Origin: Streptomyces verrucosisporus
Lineage (GTDB): Bacteria > Actinomycetota > Actinomycetes > Streptomycetales > Streptomycetaceae
Assembly (NCBI RefSeq): GCF_017114865.1
Contig: NZ_JADEYH010000029.1
Location: forward strand, 1 to 60,461
Direction: 5' to 3'
DNA: 60,461 nucleotides
Shown here: piece by piece, positions 42,490 through 50,460 of the stretch
How the letters are laid out: the number at the start of each line of letters is the position of its first letter
How positions within the stretch are numbered: position 1 is the stretch's first letter
Notes under the pieces: model-generated
What the model was told of the DNA's origin: nothing
The model's input: only the letters and a program-made list of their open reading frames with translations
Database searches by the model: none
Translations under genes and position numbers: made by a program

Positions 42490-43295
42490 GCAATAGCGCC
42501 GGTAAGGGCGACAGTGGTTCCGGCCCCCGTGGCGGATCCCGGCAGAAGCGGGGGCGCGGGCCGAACAACGGAAGCGTGCGGAACCGTGGTGAACGCAGGG
42601 CGGCCGAGACCGCTCCCTGGCGGTTCGCCGAAAGCCACCTGCCCGAATTCGCCCCGGGGACCCTGGACGCCGCCGCGATCCTGAAGTCGGTCAACGAGAC
42701 GCTTCAGCCCGTGGTGGAGAGAGAGTTGGAGGCGGCGACAGAGAAACTGGGCGCAGCTCTGGCAGACAAGGAGACCGAGGCCGATCTGGTCTCAGCCCTC
42801 CGGGCCGAGCTGATGCGCAGAGTGCTTCCCCAGTTCACCGAAGCAGTGCGCAAGGGCGTGCTGGAGAGCATCCGCACGCGTCAGATGCACTTGGCGCAGC
42901 TGGCCGTCCTGCACAGGCAGGCGCTGGATGCGAAGACCTTGAAGATGGTGTTGAACCGCCTCGACCACGAGGCATCGAAGGCCGGCCTGCAGATCGTCGG
43001 CGACACCGGCGATCAGTCGCTGTTCAACGTAGTGGAGGACCAGCCCGGCGTGATGGAACGAGGATCGGTCACCTTCGAGCTCATCGCACCGGCCTACATC
43101 GACAAGGAGTCCGGGAAGCTCGTCGAACGCGGCTGGGTGCGGGCCGTTGCCGGGCAGGAAGCTCCTGCGCGGGGAACGGCCGACTCCGATGTCGCAACAG
43201 GCGTGGAGGACTCGGCTCCGGTGTTGACCTACAGGCAGATGCTGCGTGCCGCAGTGATCGGACGACTTGGCACGACGCAAAGGGGAACGCGATGA
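42486..43295 (+). CDS. GrpE-like nucleotide-exchange factor
   Basis: The product has 269 aa from GTG overlapping the previous stop. Residues 1-45 are a basic Gly/Arg/Ser-rich tail. A long helical or coiled-coil stretch follows (VERELEAATEKLGAALADKETEADLVSALRAELM). A C-terminal beta region with VEDQPGVMERGSVTFELIAPAYIDKESGKLVERGWVRAV resembles the GrpE beta-wing (glutamate-rich, ending with alternate strands). The next gene is an Hsp70-like ATPase, so a dedicated exchange factor is the simplest reading. It is much diverged from housekeeping GrpE. Confidence 0.75.
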   Translation: MSNSAGKGDSGSGPRGGSRQKRGRGPNNGSVRNRGERRAAETAPWRFAESHLPEFAPGTLDAAAILKSVNETLQPVVERELEAATEKLGAALADKETEADLVSALRAELMRRVLPQFTEAVRKGVLESIRTRQMHLAQLAVLHRQALDAKTLKMVLNRLDHEASKAGLQIVGDTGDQSLFNVVEDQPGVMERGSVTFELIAPAYIDKESGKLVERGWVRAVAGQEAPARGTADSDVATGVEDSAPVLTYRQMLRAAVIGRLGTTQRGTR

Positions 43296-45052
43296 CTTTC
43301 GGTATCGACTTCGGCACCAGCAACTCCGTAGTGGCCCACTGGAACGGGCACACCGCCGAAGTGCTGCCGGTCGACGGCGACAACGTGCCCGCCCAGTGGC
43401 GTCAGCCGGAGTTCGAGCAGCTCTTCCCCTCCGTGCTGTCCGTCCGCGATCTCCAGCGCACCCTCTGCTTCGGCTGGGAGGCGAAGACCGGCACCAGCGA
43501 ACCGCTCGACGCCGTGAAGCGCATGCTCGGCACGCGCTCCAGTGCCGACAAGGACGGCGACATCGACGGCCTCGAGATCGCGGCCCAGCTCGAGGAGCAC
43601 CACGTCTGGGTCGGCTCGGAGAAGTTCCACAGCACGGTCGCGGCCGCCTCTCTCTTCAGCCGAATGAAGGAAGGCATCTCCGCCCAGCTGCTCGACCTCT
43701 CCGACGCGGTCGTCACCGTCCCCGCCAAGGCGACAGGCGGCGCCCGCTATCGCACCCGTGCCGCGGCGGCGCTCGGCGGAGTGAAGGTCCGGGCCTTGCT
43801 GAATGAGCCCACCGCGGCCGCGATCTCGTACGCCCACGACATCCCGATCCCCGGCCGTTTCCTCGTTTTCGACTGGGGCGGCGGCACCATCGACGTCACC
43901 GTCCTCGAATACGGCGAGGGCCTCTTCGAGGAGCAGACCTCCCGCGGCATCACCTCATTGGGAGGCCTGGAGTTCGACAACGCGCTGGCACAGCTGATCC
44001 AGCGCAAGATCGGCTTGACCGCGGACCGGCTCACCAAAGCCGAACGACGCAGATGGCGCCGGTCGGTCGAACTGACGAAGATCGCCCTGTCCTCCGTACC
44101 GATGGACGGCGCGATCTTCTTCGACCTCCCGATCGGGCTCGCCCCCTCGCTTTCGAAGCGCGAGGTCAAGATCACCGCGGCCGAGTACACCGAGGCGATC
44201 ACCCCGCTCATCACCCGCGCCCTGGAGCCGGTCCAGCAAGCTCTGGAAGACCTGGCCATCACCTCGGACGACATCGACTCCGTCCTGATGATCGGCGGCA
44301 CTTCGCAGATTCCCCAGGTACGCCACGCACTGGGCGAGCTCCTCGGCCACGACCGCATCGTCGACAGCGGCCTGTGCCGTCCCATGACAGCCGTCGCCCG
44401 AGGCGCAGCCATCTACGCGGCCTCCCTCGACGGTGAACTCGGCGACGACAGCGACTTCTCCCTGGTGACCAGCTACGACCTGGGAACGGCCGTGAGCGCG
44501 GGCGAGCAGAAGGGTTTCCGCGCCATCATCCGGCGCAACGCCACGCTCCCCGCGGAGGGGTCGGCCAACTTCTACCCGGACAGGCCGGGCGCCTCCTTCG
44601 TACGCGTGCCGGTCATCGAGGGCGAAGTCGGTCACCCGGCCGACAGCGACCGCGCCTTTCCTCTGGCCAACATCGAGGTGAGCCTCCCGACCCGCGAACA
44701 GGACATCCGCCGGAACAGGATCGAGATCAAGTTCCGCTACAACGAGAGCGGCATCCTGCGCTTCACCGCCACCCACGCGGAGACCGGCGCGGTGCTCGCC
44801 GAGCGCGAGATCGACTCCTTCGGCCCCGATGGCACCCCGCTGCAGCACGGCCTCGACGACGAGCTGACCCGCCTTCTGGCCCACACCGTCCGCCCGTTCG
44901 CCGACGGCTCCTCCAACGTCCGGCACCTCTCGGCAGCCGAGACGGCCAACGCCCGCCCCGCACCGATCGACCTGTCGGTGCGGGTGGTGGAGGCAGACCC
45001 CGCGATAACGGTCAACGGCGAGCCGCAGGGAGTGGTGACGAGGGGACTCTGA
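43292..45052 (+). CDS. Hsp70-like ATPase
   Basis: The product has 586 aa; the ATG overlaps the GrpE-like stop. The actin/Hsp70 ATPase motifs are complete: phosphate-1 FGIDFGTSNSVVAHW, connect region EPTAAAISYAHD, phosphate-2 LVFDWGGGTIDVTVLE, and adenosine SVLMIGGTSQIPQVRHAL. The substrate-binding beta domain is short (YDLGTAVSAGEQKGFRAIIRRNATLPAEG, FRYNESGILRFTATH). The long helical lid of DnaK and the EEVD-like tail are absent; the end is acidic and irregular. It is probably a specialised chaperone for the operon's helicase or protein targets, not a housekeeping DnaK. Confidence 0.92.
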   Translation: MTFGIDFGTSNSVVAHWNGHTAEVLPVDGDNVPAQWRQPEFEQLFPSVLSVRDLQRTLCFGWEAKTGTSEPLDAVKRMLGTRSSADKDGDIDGLEIAAQLEEHHVWVGSEKFHSTVAAASLFSRMKEGISAQLLDLSDAVVTVPAKATGGARYRTRAAAALGGVKVRALLNEPTAAAISYAHDIPIPGRFLVFDWGGGTIDVTVLEYGEGLFEEQTSRGITSLGGLEFDNALAQLIQRKIGLTADRLTKAERRRWRRSVELTKIALSSVPMDGAIFFDLPIGLAPSLSKREVKITAAEYTEAITPLITRALEPVQQALEDLAITSDDIDSVLMIGGTSQIPQVRHALGELLGHDRIVDSGLCRPMTAVARGAAIYAASLDGELGDDSDFSLVTSYDLGTAVSAGEQKGFRAIIRRNATLPAEGSANFYPDRPGASFVRVPVIEGEVGHPADSDRAFPLANIEVSLPTREQDIRRNRIEIKFRYNESGILRFTATHAETGAVLAEREIDSFGPDGTPLQHGLDDELTRLLAHTVRPFADGSSNVRHLSAAETANARPAPIDLSVRVVEADPAITVNGEPQGVVTRGL

Positions 45053-45242
45053 CCGGCTGGGCGAGCAGCCTCAGCCACAGCAACAACCACGCGAACACCT
45101 GCTGCCCCTCCGCCTCGCCACGCCGACGGGGAGGGGATTGCAGGCGGTTCCGGGCGGGGCCGGAGCCCGGGGCGCGGCGATAAAGACGTGCGGGTGTTCG
45201 GGCCGGTGGGGTACGTTCCTGCCTGTTCGAAGGGGGCCCGAC

Positions 45243-45974
45243 GTGGCGAAGCTGAACCAGATCATCGCGGTCGAGAAGGGTGTCAAGAGCAAGTCGCTCC
45301 AGGACATCACCGCGGCGCACCACAAGGTGCAGAAGCCCGCTCTGCTGGCCGGCATCTCGCGCACGTACCAGCCCAAGGACGAGGAGGGCGAGCAGCTGCC
45401 GCCCGAGTCCACGCGGGTGCAGGTGCAGGCCGAGGACGTGCTGCGGGAGATGTCCGCGTCGCTGACCCGGCTGTTCGACGTGACCGCCACCAAGGACTGG
45501 GCGAACTGCACGGCCCGCGCCGACGTCGCCGTCGACGGGCGGACGATCGTCGCCGACGTCCCGGTGAGTTATCTGCTGTTCCTGGAGAAGCAGCTCACCG
45601 ACCTGCACACCTTCGTCAGGAAGCTTCCCACGCTCGACGCCGCCGAGTCCTGGTCGCAGGACCCGTCCACGGACTGGTGGAAGACGGACCCGGTCCGTAC
45701 GATCCGCACCAGGAAGGTCCCCCGCAACCACGTCAAGGCGGAGGCGACGGACAAGCACCCGGCGCAGGTCGAGGTGTACTACGAGGACGTGCCCATCGGG
45801 TACTGGACGACCGTGAAGTTCTCCGGAGCGCTTCCGGCGCGGCGGGTCAACGAACTGGTGGAGCGGGTCGAGAAGCTCCAGCAGGCCGTGAAGTTCGCCC
45901 GCGAGGAGGCCAACGGCGCCGAGGTCACCGACCAGCGGGTCGGCGACGCGGTGTTCGGCTACCTGTTCGGCTGA
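45243..45974 (+). CDS. DUF7873-like hypothetical protein
   Basis: The product has 243 aa from GTG (VAKLNQIIAVEKGVKSKS), preceded by GAAGGGGG. It is soluble and highly charged. LQDITAAHHKVQKPALLAGISRTYQPKDEEG and the C-terminal VNELVERVEKLQQAVKFAREEANGAEVTDQRVGDAVFGYLF (partly coiled coil) are the most striking parts. The family is seen in actinomycete chromosomes, plasmids and phages, without known function as far as I can recall. It directly precedes the two permuted tRNA-like units on the same strand, so it may be a protein acting on them. It has its own upstream gap of 190 bp after the Hsp70 gene. Confidence 0.75.
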   Translation: MAKLNQIIAVEKGVKSKSLQDITAAHHKVQKPALLAGISRTYQPKDEEGEQLPPESTRVQVQAEDVLREMSASLTRLFDVTATKDWANCTARADVAVDGRTIVADVPVSYLLFLEKQLTDLHTFVRKLPTLDAAESWSQDPSTDWWKTDPVRTIRTRKVPRNHVKAEATDKHPAQVEVYYEDVPIGYWTTVKFSGALPARRVNELVERVEKLQQAVKFAREEANGAEVTDQRVGDAVFGYLFG

Positions 45975-46002
45975 CGCCGACCGCGGGTAGCATCCATGAT
46001 CG

Positions 46003-46024
46003 CCCCCGCGTGCGAGCGCGGGGG
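46003..46024 (+). terminator. Perfect hairpin after the DUF7873-like gene
   Basis: CCCCCGCG (46003-46010) and CGCGGGGG (46017-46024) form an 8-bp stem with a TGCGAG loop, 29 bp past the stop. It has no U-run. It may terminate, attenuate, or mark processing of the downstream tRNA-like RNA. Confidence 0.55.
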
Positions 46025-46103
46025 TGCGCGACCAGGCGCGGGCCGGAATGAGGACCGGTTCGCGTGAGGAGCGCAAGCTGACACTGAAGTTCAGCCTGAA
46101 GCA

Positions 46104-46190
46104 GCGGTGACAGTGAAGGTTCGAGTCCTTCCCCCGGCACGGCACCACCACCGACGGGCCGGGGTAGCCCAACACGGCAGAGGCAGCCGC
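46104..46190 (+). ncRNA. Circularly permuted tRNA-like unit A
   Basis: Order on the DNA is 3' half, then 5' half. 3' half: anticodon-stem strand GCGGT (46104-46108), 6-nt variable region, T-arm GAAGG-TTCGAGT-CCTTC (46115-46131), acceptor CCCCGGC (46132-46138), discriminator A. Linker 46140-46157. 5' half: acceptor GCCGGGG (46158-46164, 7/7 pairs), U8-A9, D-arm GCCC-AACACGGCAGA-GGC with the conserved GG, A26, anticodon-stem GCCGC (46186-46190, pairs with GCGGT including one G-U). GGAGCG (46068-46073) and CTGA (46078-46081) upstream pair with CGCTCC (46208-46213) and TCAG (46199-46202) downstream, closing the permuted ends. No U33 is evident, so the anticodon is unassigned and translation use is uncertain. 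Confidence 0.78.
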
Positions 46191-46261
46191 CGTCAATCTC
46201 AGACTCTCGCTCCAGTCTCAGCATCGCCGCCGATCGCCGGATCGACCGGGGACGGACGAAC

Positions 46262-46335
46262 GCCGTCGGGTGCGAGTTCGACTCTCGCCTGCACCTCTTG
46301 CGCGGTGCGGTAGTTCAAAGGCAGAACACGACGGC
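46262..46335 (+). ncRNA. Circularly permuted tRNA-like unit B
   Basis: 3' half: GCCGTCG (46262-46268), 3-nt variable region, T-arm GCGAG-TTCGACT-CTCGC (46272-46288), acceptor CTGCACC (46289-46295), discriminator T. A 7-nt linker CTTGCGC follows. 5' half: acceptor GGTGCGG (46304-46310; seven pairs, one G-U), TA, D-arm GTTC-AAAGGCA-GAAC with conserved GG, A26, then CGACGGC (46329-46335), which pairs perfectly with GCCGTCG as a 7-bp anticodon stem. Outside, GGGGACGGA (46248-46256) pairs with TCCGTCCTC (46347-46355), nine pairs with one G-U. This leaves an asymmetric internal loop, reminiscent of splicing substrates of permuted tRNAs. Identity unassigned. Confidence 0.8.
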
Positions 46336-46394
46336 ATGATGACTGATCCGTCCTCTTAAACGCCGCCGGCGTGCGCAATTGGGTGGCATCCCCA

Positions 46395-46428
46395 GGGGCC
46401 CGGGAGCTGGATACGACTCCCGGGCCCC
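46395..46428. terminator. 12-bp perfect hairpin downstream of the tRNA-like units
   Basis: GGGGCCCGGGAG (46395-46406) and CTCCCGGGCCCC (46417-46428) flank a 10-nt loop. It could end the tRNA-like transcript on the plus strand and the small membrane gene on the minus strand. Confidence 0.7.
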
Positions 46429-46496
46429 GCCACGTCGCCCGGCCCACCGGGTTCCTTTCACCGGTTCGCCCGGTCGCGGTGAACACTCCGCAGGGC

Positions 46497-46769
46497 TCAT
46501 CGATGGCGACGGGCACCGAGCGGGCTGAGCTCGAAGACCAACCGCCCCAGCGCGACGAGGGCGCCCTGCCCGAAGACGAGGATCAGCCACCATCCGGAAT
46601 CCCAGTACCAGTTCTCGGTCCAGGGCCATGTGATCGCCAGCGTCCCGATGAGGTGCGAGGCGGCGATGACGATGCCCGTCCGCCGCTGCCGGGGGCAGAG
46701 GAGCGGCGGCACCGCCCAGAGCACGGAGACCAGCACCAGCCATGGGGCGAGGAACGGCAGACCGGACAT
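46497..46769 (-). CDS. Small membrane protein
   Basis: The product has 90 aa; the ATG is preceded by GGAGG. Three hydrophobic segments are visible (LPFLAPWLVLVSVLWAVPPLL, GIVIAASHLIGTLAITWPW, WWLILVFGQGALVALGRLVF), separated by short basic or aromatic loops, ending in an Arg/His tail. No family is recognised. It stands alone between the tRNA-like hairpin and the GH81 terminators. Confidence 0.7.
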   Translation of the reverse strand: MSGLPFLAPWLVLVSVLWAVPPLLCPRQRRTGIVIAASHLIGTLAITWPWTENWYWDSGWWLILVFGQGALVALGRLVFELSPLGARRHR

Positions 46770-46888
46770 GGCGGGCCTCCGATGCCGGTGGGGAGCACGG
46801 TCCGGCCACCGTCGCACCGGCGGGTCCGCGGTACCAGCTCGGACGGATACCGTAAGGATCACGATGTGCCCCCGGCAGCGGAGCGGTT

Positions 46889-46940
46889 GAGCCCGGTCGC
46901 CCCCGCATCCTGCTCGCCGGATGCGGGGGCGACCGGGCTC
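46889..46940. terminator. Perfect 22-bp inverted repeat, second terminator of GH81
   Basis: The arms 46889-46910 and 46919-46940 are fully complementary, with an 8-nt loop TGCTCGCC. It lies 117 bp past the GH81 stop, isolating GH81 from the small membrane gene. It has no U-run. It is exceptionally long for a terminator. Confidence 0.75.
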
Positions 46941-46982
46941 CGGTGGCACGTGAGGCGGGAGGGCCGTGAGCCGGTGCCGGAA

Positions 46983-47031
46983 GCCGCCCGGCGGTGCGGC
47001 GCGCGGGGTACGCGCCGCACCACCGGGCGGC
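46983..47031. terminator. 21-bp hairpin directly after GH81
   Basis: The arms 46983-47003 and 47011-47031 pair with a single C-A mismatch around a 7-nt loop. The arm ends 26 bp past the GH81 stop codon, and together with the 46889-46940 repeat it forms a double terminator. Confidence 0.75.
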
Positions 47032-47056
47032 CGGTGAGCGTCAGGCGGTCAGACGG

Positions 47057-50000
47057 TCAGGCGAAGGGGATGGTCAGGACGGATCCCGAGCCCACCTGGA
47101 TGGTGGACGGGCCGTTGCCCAGGGCGCTCCAGACCTCGACGCGGACGGTCCCGCCGTCCAGGTCGCCCAGCTCGCCCGAGGCGGAGTGCAGCCCCTGACG
47201 GGCCGAGGAGTACTCCTCCCAGCCGGGGATCGGGTCGGTGGCGAAGTAGCGGAACGTCTCCACCCGGTCGAACGTCCCGTCGCCGGTCAGGTCGTAGGAG
47301 ACCCTCGCCTGCTGGGCGTGTCCGACGGCGGTGCCGGCGTCCACGTTGAAGGTGAAGGCCGTCGCCGAGCCCGGCTTCAGCGTGCCCCTGACGTTCTCCA
47401 CCTCGTAGACGAGCGGGTTCTTCGGCGTGCCGTCGTTGTTCGTCCCGCCGGCCGACTCGATGGTGTCGGCGGAGGACGTCGGGGCCGCGTCGGTGGCCAG
47501 TTCGCCGCCCGACCGCAGGTAGAAGGTGTCCGCCTCGACGTACGGCGGGGGCGGGGTGCCGGTGGTGGTGACGGTCACCGTCCCGCTCGCAGGGCCGGTC
47601 TGGCCCGCGGTGTCACGGGCTCTGACGCTGTAGGTGTACTCCGTGCCGGAGGCCAGTCCGGTGTCGGTGTACGTGGTCCCGGTGACCGTGGCGACCTTCG
47701 AGCCGTTGCGGAGGACGTCGTAGTTCCTGACGCCGTTGTCGTCGGTCGCGGCGGTCCAGCTCAGCGTGACCGAGTCGTCGGTGACGTCGCTCGCCTCCGG
47801 GGTGCCGGGCGCGCCGGGCCTGTCGTCGTCCGGCGGCGGGGTGCCGCCGTCGCCGCCGCAGAGGGTGCCGAGCGGTGTGTCGTCGCCCGCCCCGGACGCG
47901 GTGGACTTCGCCGGGACGTTCAGGACGCCGCCGTCGGAGAACGTCACCGAGCACTCCTGCTCGCCGTGGTTGTGCGCGGCGTAGGTCCTGGTGCCGTTCT
48001 TCTCGAAGGCCACGGAGGTGGGCGTGTTGGCGGTGACGGTCATGTCCGGTGCGCCGATGGAGTCCATCGTGGCGACCCAGTGGTAGGTGTGCGCCTTGGT
48101 CTCGCCGGCCTCGGGGACGTAGCCGCCGTTCCACTGGTTCCAGTACCGCATGGCCCCGGCCGGGTCGTAGAGCGCCTGGACCTCCCAGAAGACGTCCCGC
48201 CACTCCACGGCCGGGCCGCCGTTCTCCTCCTCCATCTCGGCCACGCTGCGGCGCAGCATCTCCTTCTCGCGCGCCAGGTGCAGCGAACCACCGCTCACGG
48301 GAAGGAAGTTGATGCCGTGGATCTCCTCGGGATTGGCCGTCCACCAGGTGGCGTAGGCGCCGCCGCTGCTCCAGACCATGCCGACCACGTCGTGGCCGAA
48401 GTCCTCGGGGTAGACCTCCTGGTCGGCGTCGAACCAGTACTGCGCGATCGACTCCGACTCGGTCGTCATCATGTAGACGCCCTGGTCGCGCAGCGCGTCG
48501 TCACCCATGGCCGAGCCCCACAGGATCAGCCCCGCGCTGAGGTTGATCGACTCCGAGGAGGACTCCTGGTTGTTGCCGGCGGCGAAGGCCGAGTGCCCGG
48601 CGGCCCAGCTGTGGCCGGCGTAGACGTCGAAGCCGCGCAGGAAGGGGTACTTCTCGTCGTTCCTGGAGGAGTTGGCGGCGTCCCTGATCAGCTCCTTGAC
48701 CATGCCGCCCCACTCGGAGTCGGCGGCCCACCGCGGGTCGTACTGGGCCACGATGGCGGCTGCCATCACGTAGTACGAGTAGTGGAAGTGGTGGTCGTTG
48801 AGCTCCTGGTCGCTGCCGTAGGAGGCGGGGTAGCCGATGAGGGTGCGCCAGTCGCGGTCGTAGGAGAACTCCGACGGGCCGCCGACGGTGAACCACTCCT
48901 CCATGCGTCCCTTGATCAGGTCCAGGAGCTTGTCGCGGTCGGCGGTCTCGCCGATCTGGTCGGCGATCGGCACCAGCTGGGCGAGCTTGCCGAGCGCCTT
49001 GCCGGTCCAGTAGGTGTCGATGGCGCCGCTGAACGGGTCGCCCTGCGTCAGCACGTCGTTGATGTACGTCTTCAGCTTGGCCTTGTCGACGCCCGGTGCG
49101 GCGGGCAGTCCCGGCAGGACGCCGTTGACCTTCTGGACGGTGGTGAAGGACCTCCCCTCGCGGACCTTCATCTCACCGCGCGAGGAGACGTAGCTGTGGG
49201 CGGTGAGGTCGTCGGTGGTGTGGAGCCACTGGTGGCGGTAGAGCGCCTGGAGGGTGCCGGTCTCGTCGCCCTCCTGCGGGTCGGTGGTCAGCGAGTAGGT
49301 CGCCGTCACCTCGCCGGCGCCCTCGTCGTAGTTCCACTCCACCTTCGAGTCGGTGACGAAGCTGAAGGCGTACTTCTCGTACGTCGCCAGGGCGTCCTTG
49401 CTGGGCAGGACCGCGAGCGAGAAGTAGTCCTTCGAGCCCAGATCGGCGCGGACGTCGGTGCCGGAGACGGTCCAGTCGCTGCCGGAGGGGGCGAACAGCG
49501 CGTAGTGGTGGCCGCCGATGGTGATGCCGAGCACGTTGCCGTCGTCGGCGAAGACGTCCGGGGTGCTCGCGGCGGAGATCCGCGCGGCGCCGCCGCTGCC
49601 CTGGGCGTACACGTACGGCAGGCCGTGGCCGATGGTGGCGCGCAGGGTGCGGGAGCCGTCGGACCAGTAGGGGGTGACGGTCCAGTCGCTCCACCCGTCC
49701 GCCTTGGCGTCGGGGGAGTTCAGGCCGGCGATGCCGAGGGTCAGGTCCGCCTCGTGGGGGAACTCGTACTGACGGCCCTCGCCCACGATCCGGTGGTCGG
49801 TCGGGTAGCCGACCTCCAGGCCGCCGGAGACGGCCTTGTAGGTCAGGGGGTGGCCGTACATGTTCTCCGACCACGGGTTGGCGGAGAACCGCTGGAAGGC
49901 CAGGGAGGACCACCAGTCGTTGGTGGGCACCGGCTTGTCCGCCACGGCCGCGGTGACCTTCGGTTTGACGGGCCGGCCGCCGCTGTCGGAGGGGCCCTGC

Positions 50001-50146
50001 CTCCCCGCCGGGCGGACATCGCTGTAACTGCCCTTGCCCACCTCGATGGTGGCGGCGTGGGCCGCGCCGGCGCCGGTGGTCGCCGCCAGGCCCGTCGCGG
50101 CCACCGAGGCCGCCGACAGCATGGCGAGACGTCTGCGGAATCTCAT
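47057..50146 (-). CDS. GH81 endo-beta-1,3-glucanase, secreted, with FN3 and glucan-binding C-terminus
   Basis: The product has 1029 aa from ATG, with GAAGGGG upstream. The signal peptide is MRFRRRLAMLSAASVAATGLA, cleaved near AHA-A. The GH81 domain fills ~35-760 (PTNDWWSSLAFQRF, NDHHFHYSYYVMAAA, WAAGHSAFAAGNNQESSSESINLSAG; the two acidic catalytic residues lie in these His/Glu-rich motifs). It is followed by a fibronectin-III domain (VTDDSVTLSWTAATDDNGVRNYDVLRNG) and a ~120-aa C-terminal beta domain of CBM56 type (FYLRSGGELATDA..., STIQVGSGSVLTIPF). It degrades laminarin and fungal or algal beta-1,3-glucan. It is controlled by the LacI-type palindrome 15 bp upstream. Confidence 0.94.
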   Translation of the reverse strand: MRFRRRLAMLSAASVAATGLAATTGAGAAHAATIEVGKGSYSDVRPAGRQGPSDSGGRPVKPKVTAAVADKPVPTNDWWSSLAFQRFSANPWSENMYGHPLTYKAVSGGLEVGYPTDHRIVGEGRQYEFPHEADLTLGIAGLNSPDAKADGWSDWTVTPYWSDGSRTLRATIGHGLPYVYAQGSGGAARISAASTPDVFADDGNVLGITIGGHHYALFAPSGSDWTVSGTDVRADLGSKDYFSLAVLPSKDALATYEKYAFSFVTDSKVEWNYDEGAGEVTATYSLTTDPQEGDETGTLQALYRHQWLHTTDDLTAHSYVSSRGEMKVREGRSFTTVQKVNGVLPGLPAAPGVDKAKLKTYINDVLTQGDPFSGAIDTYWTGKALGKLAQLVPIADQIGETADRDKLLDLIKGRMEEWFTVGGPSEFSYDRDWRTLIGYPASYGSDQELNDHHFHYSYYVMAAAIVAQYDPRWAADSEWGGMVKELIRDAANSSRNDEKYPFLRGFDVYAGHSWAAGHSAFAAGNNQESSSESINLSAGLILWGSAMGDDALRDQGVYMMTTESESIAQYWFDADQEVYPEDFGHDVVGMVWSSGGAYATWWTANPEEIHGINFLPVSGGSLHLAREKEMLRRSVAEMEEENGGPAVEWRDVFWEVQALYDPAGAMRYWNQWNGGYVPEAGETKAHTYHWVATMDSIGAPDMTVTANTPTSVAFEKNGTRTYAAHNHGEQECSVTFSDGGVLNVPAKSTASGAGDDTPLGTLCGGDGGTPPPDDDRPGAPGTPEASDVTDDSVTLSWTAATDDNGVRNYDVLRNGSKVATVTGTTYTDTGLASGTEYTYSVRARDTAGQTGPASGTVTVTTTGTPPPPYVEADTFYLRSGGELATDAAPTSSADTIESAGGTNNDGTPKNPLVYEVENVRGTLKPGSATAFTFNVDAGTAVGHAQQARVSYDLTGDGTFDRVETFRYFATDPIPGWEEYSSARQGLHSASGELGDLDGGTVRVEVWSALGNGPSTIQVGSGSVLTIPFA

Positions 50147-50160
50147 GAACACCCCTTCTC

Positions 50161-50174
50161 TGAGAGCGCTCTCA
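50161..50174. promoter_or_regulatory. LacI-family operator of GH81
   Basis: TGAGAGCGCTCTCA is a perfect 14-bp palindrome, matching the CebR/BglR-type consensus TGGGAGCGCTCCCA in form. It lies between the GH81 start codon and its promoter, so a sugar-responsive repressor would block transcription. The regulator gene is not in the window. Confidence 0.85.
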
Positions 50175-50460
50175 ACGGGTGGCGACAACGTAGAGACATG
50201 ACAGTGCGCGGTCAATACTTGAAACCGCGGGACTTCGAAAAAGGTGCATGCGGTTCAAACGTCGATCGCTTGTCGACGACTCCGGACACAAACACCCGCC
50301 CAGGCCGCCACACGCGCGTGACCGGTGCGTTCGCGAGGTGAACCGAACTCCCGGACGGACGGGCGGCGCACGGTTTCCGGCCATGGCCGAGGAGCGCCCT
50401 ACCGTTCCGCCTCCCCGATGCCCAGACTGCTGCGCGAACCGTGGGGGAGAGGGGGCCGGG

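Noticed and set aside
46104..46335. Ordinary tRNA made from 5' half A with 3' half B
   Set aside because: Acceptor GCCGGGG does not pair with CTGCACC and the anticodon stems do not match; only the permuted pairings work.
46395..46428. Third permuted tRNA unit at the 12-bp hairpin
   Set aside because: The loop lacks the TTCRANY T-loop pattern, and there is no matching D-arm or acceptor partner; it is better read as a terminator.
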